In this document: piece after piece, positions 31,298 to 35,924 of the stretch
Layout: each line of letters starts with the position of its first letter
Position numbering within the stretch: position 1 is the first letter of the stretch
NCBI GenBank assembly: GCA_022561095.1
Contig: JADFRV010000003.1
Coordinates: 1 to 35,924 of the forward strand
DNA: 35,924 nucleotides
Direction: 5' to 3'
Source: Chloroflexota bacterium
Lineage (GTDB): Bacteria > Chloroflexota > Dehalococcoidia > SM23-28-2 > RBG-16-64-32
Translations under genes and position numbers: made by a program
The notes under the pieces: model-generated
Database searches by the model: none
The model's input: the letters and a program-made list of their open reading frames with translations, nothing else
What the model was told of the DNA's origin: nothing

Positions 31298-31494
31298 ATG
31301 ATCCGCCGCATCGCCGCAGTACTCTTGTCATCCCACTCATCGCGCTCACCGCGCTCCTCATCTCGCGCCAGGGCGAGAGGCCGGCCCATCTCCGTTGGTC
31401 GTCGACAGCAACAGCGGCGGCGGTCCCCGTTCCCGACCATGAACATCGTCCGGTCCAGAAAGCGGCAGTTCAGCGAGTCGAGCGGCTCGGGTGA
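31298..31494 (+). pseudogene. Possible frameshifted small exported protein
   Basis: ATG at 31298, with AAGGGA upstream, opens MIRRIAAV, and the frame then loses sense. One frame over, from 31321, the sequence reads TLVIPLIALTALLISRQGER, a membrane or signal-peptide core, and runs to a TGA at 31492. Joining the two gives a normal N terminus (positive start then hydrophobic core), so a single-base change may have broken the gene. The rest of 31101-31564 shows nothing I can support. A longer overlapping frame from 31247 has no coding features. Confidence 0.25.
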
Positions 31495-31564
31495 GCGAAC
31501 GTCGATACGAACCAGCTCCGCGGGCGCCACGGTCCCCTGAGGCCATAACGTAAAGGAGAAGGAA

Positions 31565-32737
31565 ATGCGTTCGGAAGCAGACACATCGCTGATCGACGCA
31601 GCGCGAGAAATCGCTCCAATCATCCAGAAACACACTGGGGAAGCAGAGCGGGAACGACGCCTGTCCCGACCAGTCTTAAATGCATTGCGCGAGAAGGGTC
31701 TCTTGCGAATGTTTACTCCCCGGTCTCTAGGGGGGTTGGAGACAGACCCCATAACTCGCGCACTCGTCGTCGAAGAAATTAGTCGTCACGACTCTGCGGC
31801 CGGCTGGACCCTGGAGAACCCTTTGGATTGGGCTTTTTTTTGTGCGCGTCTCCCCAACGAGGGAGCAGAGGAGATCTATAGCCGTGGCGCGGACATTTTG
31901 ATCGCCGCCCAATTTGGCCGCCCACTAAACGCAACTTCGACCGAAGGCGGATACCGTATCTCAGGTCGAGCGCCGTTCGTCAGCAATTGCTATGACGCCG
32001 ATTGGATCTCATCGACAGCCTTGGTGGATGTTGACCAACATTCCGAAGGCGAGCCGGTGACGGTGATGGTCTATTTTCCCAGAGAAGACTGCGAGATCAT
32101 AGACACCTGGGACGTTATGGGGATGCGAGGCACGGGCAGCAATGACATATCGGTGACCGACGTTTATGTACCCAAGTCTAGGACTTTTCCGATGGTGCCC
32201 GAATTCGAGCCGGGGTCCCACTATCAGGGTCCACTTTATCGACTCCCGTTTGTGGGCGCTGCTGCGACAGGCATACCGACGCCAATGCTGGGGGTTGCGC
32301 GAAGAGCGGTTGATGAGGTGACCGATCTCGCCCTAACCAAGACTCCGGTGGCATCAAGCGGCCCTTTAAAAGAACGCTCGTCGGCACAAGTCCAGTTGGG
32401 AAAAGCGGAAGCGGTCTTGCGTTCAGGCCGCTCATTGCTTCTCGACACTGTGAGTGAAGCGTGGCAAAGAAGCGTTGACGGTGGGACCCACTCGCTGAAG
32501 CAAAAAGCGGACATATTGCTTGCAATGACCCACGCGATGAGCAGCGCGGTACAGGCAGTGGAGCTCGCTTGTAGCATTGCGGGAACGACTGCATTTAGAG
32601 CCACCAGCCCGTTGGAACGCTGCTTTCGGGACGTCCAGACAATGAAACATCATGTCTTCGCCTCCGAGGCTCGGTATGGGACCTTCGGGCAAGTGTATCT
32701 TGGAGTTCCACCGGACTTTCCGGTGGTTGCCTTTTAG
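31565..32737 (+). CDS. Flavin-dependent monooxygenase of the acyl-CoA dehydrogenase fold (HsaA/DszC-like)
   Basis: This 390-residue protein lacks a catalytic Glu for acyl-CoA chemistry and instead matches the two-component flavin monooxygenase branch. It has R-x-x-G-L-L-R-M-F-x-P-R-S-L-G-G-L (45-57 region), VVEEISRHDSAAGWTL, the GGYRISGRAPFVSNC strand pair, WDVMGMRGTGSNDISVTDVY (flavin-contact region) and a C-terminal four-helix bundle of the Acyl-CoA_dh_2 type with the H-x-x-T/S-like RDVQTMKHHVF end. Such enzymes use reduced flavin from a separate reductase and O2 to hydroxylate aromatics, steroids or indoles. No reductase is next to it. ATG at 31565 follows AAAGGAGAAGG, an excellent site. 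A terminator overlaps its stop codon. Confidence 0.88.
   Translation: MRSEADTSLIDAAREIAPIIQKHTGEAERERRLSRPVLNALREKGLLRMFTPRSLGGLETDPITRALVVEEISRHDSAAGWTLENPLDWAFFCARLPNEGAEEIYSRGADILIAAQFGRPLNATSTEGGYRISGRAPFVSNCYDADWISSTALVDVDQHSEGEPVTVMVYFPREDCEIIDTWDVMGMRGTGSNDISVTDVYVPKSRTFPMVPEFEPGSHYQGPLYRLPFVGAAATGIPTPMLGVARRAVDEVTDLALTKTPVASSGPLKERSSAQVQLGKAEAVLRSGRSLLLDTVSEAWQRSVDGGTHSLKQKADILLAMTHAMSSAVQAVELACSIAGTTAFRATSPLERCFRDVQTMKHHVFASEARYGTFGQVYLGVPPDFPVVAF
32708..32735 (+). terminator. Terminator overlapping the monooxygenase stop
   Basis: CCACCGG-ACTTT-CCGGTGG (7-bp perfect stem) followed by TTGCCTTTT; the last codons of the gene form the hairpin. Confidence 0.65.
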
Positions 32738-32860
32738 CCCCGAACGTCCCCGCGGTTACGGAGATATTCAAGAACAATTCGTACACTTAACCCTTTCGCC
32801 GCAACCTCCAGATCTTGCTTCAGCCGCTGGCCGCCCCGTCCCGCTTGTGTTTAGCCCAGG

Positions 32861-32899
32861 GGGGAGAGAAGCGACTCGAACCCATGACCCTCTCTTGAC
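32861..32899 (-). other. Possible decayed tRNA 3' half (tRNA-Asp-like)
   Basis: On the minus strand the sequence around GTCAAGAGAGGGTCATGG and GTTCGAGTC resembles the anticodon-to-T-arm part of a tRNA-Asp (GTCA..GGGGGTC..GGGTTCGAGTC). However, the T stem pairs at only 3 of 5 positions and no acceptor stem is visible. It ends 14 bases from palindrome site 3. This could be an old attachment scar or chance. Confidence 0.22.
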
Positions 32900-32912
32900 G
32901 TTACCGACTGCA

Positions 32913-32930
32913 CACTAAGTTCCCTTAGTG
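32913..32930. repeat. Palindrome CACTAA-N6-TTAGTG, site 3
   Basis: CACTAA-GTTCCC-TTAGTG, 175 bases after the monooxygenase stop. Here the pairing extends outward (CTGCA/TGCAG). Between it and the next gene (32931-33058) I see no gene. Confidence 0.75.
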
Positions 32931-33058
32931 CAGCCAGCAGCGTGTGCCACGGCCAGTCCTCCCGACGACGAACGGCTAGTACCGGGCCGCTTCTGGCTCG
33001 CAGAGACGGTACAGCACTGTAACGTGGTGGGCGCGTTAGCTGTTATTAGCTTGGATAT

Positions 33059-33346
33059 ATGGGGCCTCTAGGACTAGCCCTCACTTTAGCCCTCATATTC
33101 CTGGCTCTCGCGGTGGCTGCCGCTTGGGGCGCTCGATACGTCCAACGTTCTCTGCAACGATGGCGGCGTCAAGAGCCGCCGCCGACTTTCGGCGGCCTTC
33201 AGCAGGAGCCGGTAGAGCCAGCGCTTGCTGAGAGCGTCCAGCAATTTCGCCGGCCCCACCTCGTGCAAACCATTAGCCTCGCAGTTGCCACGGCGCTGAT
33301 AGTCGTGTCCCTAGTCGCTCTCTTCCTCGGGCGAAGCGGCCGATAA
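33059..33346 (+). CDS. Small protein with two membrane segments
   Basis: This 95-residue protein has a membrane segment at residues 4-24 (GLALTLALIFLALAVAAAWG), a central charged region with Pro-rich PPPTFGG, and a second membrane segment (about 70-90, SLAVATALIVVSLVALFL). The hairpin topology and the Arg-rich flanks look like a real membrane protein. The ATG at 33059 lacks a clear ribosome site. No family is recognised. It is the first gene right of palindrome site 3 and is convergent with the glycosyltransferase. Confidence 0.5.
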   Translation: MGPLGLALTLALIFLALAVAAAWGARYVQRSLQRWRRQEPPPTFGGLQQEPVEPALAESVQQFRRPHLVQTISLAVATALIVVSLVALFLGRSGR

Positions 33347-33405
33347 TCATGACCTCAACGTTGAACGGGCTCATCATTGCGCCATGCACGCTTGCACCCC
33401 AATGG

Positions 33406-34428
33406 CTATTGGCCATGTCCCACTCCCGCAATCACCTCCGCGAGCTTCTGGGCCGTGGTGCTCACATCGTATTTGCTGGCGTTCTGCCGGCAGCGCTGGG
33501 CCACTTCGGCTCGGAACTCTGGCTCCTGGATTAGTCTGTCCACCGCCGAAGCGATCTGACCATGGGGCACGAGGACCGCTCCGCTGTGAATTCCGGGATA
33601 GGCTACGGTGTTGGGGACGACGCAGGCGACGCCGGCGTAGGCCTTCTCCAGCATGGCGATGCCGAAGGTCTCGTGGTACGAACAGGAGAAGGCGATATCT
33701 ATCCCGGAGATGAAGCGCCAGTAGTCGACCTGGGTCTCAAACCGGGGTATGAACTGTACGTTGCCCAGCCGGTTGAGCCTGGTCGCGGCGTCTGCGTAGT
33801 AGTCTTTGAGGCTCTGAGGGACCCAGAACGGCTCATCCCAGTCCTCTTTCCGGCCGATGATGAACTTCACGTCCCTATGCTTGGCCGCCAGGCTCTCGAT
33901 GACGTCCAACGCTCCCTGGAGGTTCTTGTCGGTGCGCCAGCGGTGCTGCCACAAGACCGTCAGGCCGGAGCGCCGGGCCCTGTTCTCGCGCCGGCAGCGG
34001 TCTATGCCCTCGAGGTCGATGCCGAGGAAGCAGACCTGGAACTGGTAGCCATCGATGCGCTCCTCCAAGAGACGTTTGGTAAATACGCTCTGCGCAAGAT
34101 GTCTCTTGAAATAGGGCATGAGAATGGCTACGGACTCCAGGAAGCCGTCTTCATGCGCGTTCTTCCCCCGGTCCCAGCCCGTGATGTAGTCCGGATAGAG
34201 GGCCCACAGGACGGTTGGCGTGCGGAGGACGTCTTCTTTATGGAGCGCGAGTGCGTCCACGCGCCGGTGAGGGCCGTATACCACCACGTCAGGGGAGAAC
34301 TCCTCTAGCTCGCGGTACAAGGGGGGATCCAACCAGTTGCCGGCAACTTCAAGGCCTTTTTCGCATAGGATCTCGCTTCCCCGATTGGGGAAGATCCAGG
34401 ACTCGATGTTGGCCAGATAGAGTCTCAT
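33406..34428 (-). CDS. GT-B fold glycosyltransferase (GT4-like)
   Basis: This 340-residue cytosolic enzyme transfers a sugar from a nucleotide sugar. The C-terminal Rossmann half has the linker strand LTVLWQHRWRTDKNLQGALD, the GRKEDWDE segment, VQFIPRFETQVDYWRFISGI and SYHETFGIAMLEKAYAGVAC. The last is the E-x7-E type nucleotide-sugar motif (E-T-F-G-I-A-M-L-E). The N-terminal half is family-specific. The HRW-x-x-D-K-N pattern also occurs in tRNA-queuosine mannosyltransferase relatives, so a tRNA-modifying role cannot be excluded. ATG at 34428 follows GAGGTGG. Two methyltransferases lie upstream on the same strand, suggesting a glycan or cofactor modification cluster. Confidence 0.85.
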   Translation of the reverse strand: MRLYLANIESWIFPNRGSEILCEKGLEVAGNWLDPPLYRELEEFSPDVVVYGPHRRVDALALHKEDVLRTPTVLWALYPDYITGWDRGKNAHEDGFLESVAILMPYFKRHLAQSVFTKRLLEERIDGYQFQVCFLGIDLEGIDRCRRENRARRSGLTVLWQHRWRTDKNLQGALDVIESLAAKHRDVKFIIGRKEDWDEPFWVPQSLKDYYADAATRLNRLGNVQFIPRFETQVDYWRFISGIDIAFSCSYHETFGIAMLEKAYAGVACVVPNTVAYPGIHSGAVLVPHGQIASAVDRLIQEPEFRAEVAQRCRQNASKYDVSTTAQKLAEVIAGVGHGQ

Positions 34429-34497
34429 GCCACCTCATCGGCGAGAGTCAAGAAACCTGTGGCCCGGCGGGATCTAGAGGGAGATGGGCTGGGCGGA

Positions 34498-35223
34498 CTA
34501 CCGTCCATGCTTCTTGCCGATCAAGAAGCCTCTTCCCCCTTTGGGGATGCCTTCTGGGGTCTTTTCGCTGTGCGGTTCGTAGTAGAAGCCCCGGAACTCT
34601 GCGCTCCCGAAGCCGGCCGCCCTCACCATACCCTCCAGGCACTGGGGCCCGTATATCCACCAATTGGTCGGATCACCCATGTAGGCGCCCTCGATGAACC
34701 TGCCCATGGAGATGAGGGCAGGGTCGAGGAGGAACACGCTTTCGATAAGGATCGTGTCAGTGCAGACGGCAGCCAGCTTCGATAGCACGTTCGTAGGGTC
34801 CGGTATGTGATACATCAGTCCTGTGCAGATGACGATGTCGAAGGTGCCGAGGCTGGCATCGACCTTGTGGGCGTCGTCGTTTATGAACTGTACGTCAAGC
34901 CCAAGGAGGTTGGAGAGGTACTGCGCTTGCCGGACGTAGCGGGGGTCCAGTTCCACCCCCAGCACGCGCTCGGCGCCCCTGCGTTTGGCCACGAAGCTGT
35001 AGTATCCGGCGTTGCAGCCCGCGTCCAGGACGGTCTTGCCGGAGAAATCGCGCGGGAAGCCGAGGCGGTCCAGCGAGGCCAGGACGGAGTCACCGTCATG
35101 GATCCCCTCGATCTTCAGCCAGTCCGCCAGGTGAAAGGAGTGGTACCAGGGTTCCAGCCGCTTGACGGCGCTCAGTATCTCTTTTCTCTCCTCGGTAGAA
35201 TGCACATCTAGATGCCAATTCAA
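34498..35223 (-). CDS. Methyltransferase of the DUF1698/CmoB-like type
   Basis: The protein has WYHSFHLADWLKIEGI, then motif I VLDAGCNAGYYSFVAKRRGA, the acidic VLGVELDPRYV, motif IV INDDAH and FDIVICTGLMYHIPDPTNVL, a set shared with the Methyltransf_9 (DUF1698) family that includes CmoB-type enzymes. The substrate may be a sugar, lipid or tRNA base. I prefer the TTG start at 35223, because AGGAG lies five bases upstream, giving 241 residues. A TTG at 35274 would add 17 residues without a ribosome site. The same frame stays open upstream to the stop of the previous gene and there encodes a four-cysteine pattern (see findings). Confidence 0.87.
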   Translation of the reverse strand: MNWHLDVHSTEERKEILSAVKRLEPWYHSFHLADWLKIEGIHDGDSVLASLDRLGFPRDFSGKTVLDAGCNAGYYSFVAKRRGAERVLGVELDPRYVRQAQYLSNLLGLDVQFINDDAHKVDASLGTFDIVICTGLMYHIPDPTNVLSKLAAVCTDTILIESVFLLDPALISMGRFIEGAYMGDPTNWWIYGPQCLEGMVRAAGFGSAEFRGFYYEPHSEKTPEGIPKGGRGFLIGKKHGR

Positions 35224-35364
35224 ATCTTCTCCTCGCTTTCGGTAAACAGCGTGTCGGCACAAGCCGCAGCACAATCTCGTGCCGCTGCGACGACTCTCGC
35301 AGGTCGTGCAGGTCCATGTTCGAGCTGTCTCACCGTAGTAGTATGGGGCGGGGGTGCGACGTGC

Positions 35365-35924
35365 TCACTCCTTAGTAACGTAATATCGAAAACTTACCCA
35401 GTCCTGAGGTGCCGGCGGGGTTTGATCTTGCATCACGTCCACGATTTTGGCTCCATGCGCTTCGAGAGAGGCTACAACCTCCTCTGGCTTTATCCCATAC
35501 ATCTCCATCCTTGGCTGGTTAGGGCTCTTCGCTCCTGGCTTGTCGCCACGGGCCTCTAGTATTGGTTCGCTTGGCTGTTGAAATATTAGCAGGCCATGTG
35601 GGATAAGTATCCGCACAAATTCCTTTATATAGTTCTTAGAATATCGTGGTGCGATGTGTTGAAGCGTAATGTTTGTATAAATAAGGTCGAACCTATTATC
35701 GGCGAATAACTTGAGGTCAGCAGTCTCATTCAGATAGTATCTGCATCTATCGCCGCGGCTATTGAATTTGTTAGCTCGCTCGATCATAGATGGGGCGATA
35801 TCAACGCCATCAACTTCGTCGAAATAATTGGCAAGCGCCTGAGTTAACCTTCCAACACCACAGCCAAAGTCGAGCGCTTTTCTGCGTGCAGTATTGAGAC
35901 CCAATGATTCGACATGCCTAATGA
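35365..35924 (-). CDS. Class I SAM-dependent methyltransferase, 5' end outside window
   Basis: The frame is open to the right edge, so the gene starts outside. The visible 186 codons encode ALDFGCGVGRLTQALANYF (motif I), VDGVDIAPSMIERANKFN, the FDLIYTNITLQHIAP motif IV, an ILIPHGLLIFQQP strand, and a C-terminal domain with MYGIKPEEVVASLEAHGAKI and SFRYYVTKE. This is a Methyltransf_11/25-type enzyme of unknown substrate. AT content is clearly higher than in the left part of the window. It is followed on the same strand by the DUF1698-type methyltransferase and the glycosyltransferase. Confidence 0.87.
   Translation of the reverse strand, partial: IRHVESLGLNTARRKALDFGCGVGRLTQALANYFDEVDGVDIAPSMIERANKFNSRGDRCRYYLNETADLKLFADNRFDLIYTNITLQHIAPRYSKNYIKEFVRILIPHGLLIFQQPSEPILEARGDKPGAKSPNQPRMEMYGIKPEEVVASLEAHGAKIVDVMQDQTPPAPQDWVSFRYYVTKE

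Noticed and set aside
31247..31540. A 97-codon Arg/Ser-rich frame before the monooxygenase
   Set aside because: Low-complexity composition, no ribosome site at its start, no family resemblance.
33347..33559. Short plus-strand frames at the end of the glycosyltransferase gene
   Set aside because: They are antisense to the glycosyltransferase C terminus and show no coding features.

Overview
The window is GC-rich, gene-dense bacterial DNA. Starts are mixed ATG/GTG/TTG with good AGGAGG-type ribosome sites, and there is no sign of an outer-membrane export partner. Gene content resembles environmental Chloroflexota of the Dehalococcoidia type: remnants of an alpha/beta-hydrolase plus class III cyclase family, thiolase-like/DUF35 pairs, a CaiB/BaiF CoA-transferase and acyl-CoA dehydrogenases. 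The taxonomic placement is an inference from gene families only.

Layout. Positions 1-6.5 kb hold the start of a zinc metallopeptidase-family gene, a membrane GGDEF-EAL protein, and then a decayed stretch with cyclase/hydrolase gene fragments, two intact small-molecule genes (SRPBCC, methyltransferase), several tiny ORFs and eight copies (some partial) of a 35-45 bp promoter-like repeat. This stretch ends at the 3' half of a tRNA-Phe gene (6494-6543), which looks like an integration scar. Positions 6.6-7.8 kb hold a CaiB-type CoA-transferase, followed by a candidate structured RNA at 7890-8016. Positions 8.2-14.6 kb, all minus strand, hold an ABC exporter (ATPase plus a large FtsX-type permease), a 53-residue TetR-like HTH peptide, a cupredoxin lipoprotein with its halves in swapped order, and a membrane-anchored LuxR-type regulator. 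A 60-bp direct repeat lies upstream of both the exporter and the cupredoxin. Positions 14.8-21.2 kb, minus strand, are a complete 2-oxoacid dehydrogenase operon: lpd, two tandem E1-alpha copies, E1-beta, E2 and lipB. Positions 21.9-26.9 kb, plus strand, are a CoA-linked catabolic operon: two thiolase-fold proteins, two DUF35 zinc-ribbon/OB proteins, a cupin and an acyl-CoA dehydrogenase. tRNA-Gly and tRNA-Leu follow at 27.46-27.65 kb. Positions 27.7-33 kb look like accessory modules (phosphodiester-glycosidase-type protein, methyltransferase, flavin monooxygenase) separated by three copies of the palindrome CACTAA-N6-TTAGTG. The window ends in a glycan/modification cluster of a glycosyltransferase and two methyltransferases.

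How the parts fit. The dehydrogenase operon makes acyl-CoA and carries its own octanoyltransferase for lipoylation. The thiolase/DUF35/acyl-CoA-dehydrogenase set probably shortens or remodels an unknown CoA-linked substrate. The strongest unexplained signals are the palindrome-bounded modules, the shared 12-bp iterons beside two tRNA 3' ends, the promoter-like repeat, the permuted cupredoxin, the recombined E1-alpha pair and the paired thiolase-fold proteins that lack their normal catalytic residues.
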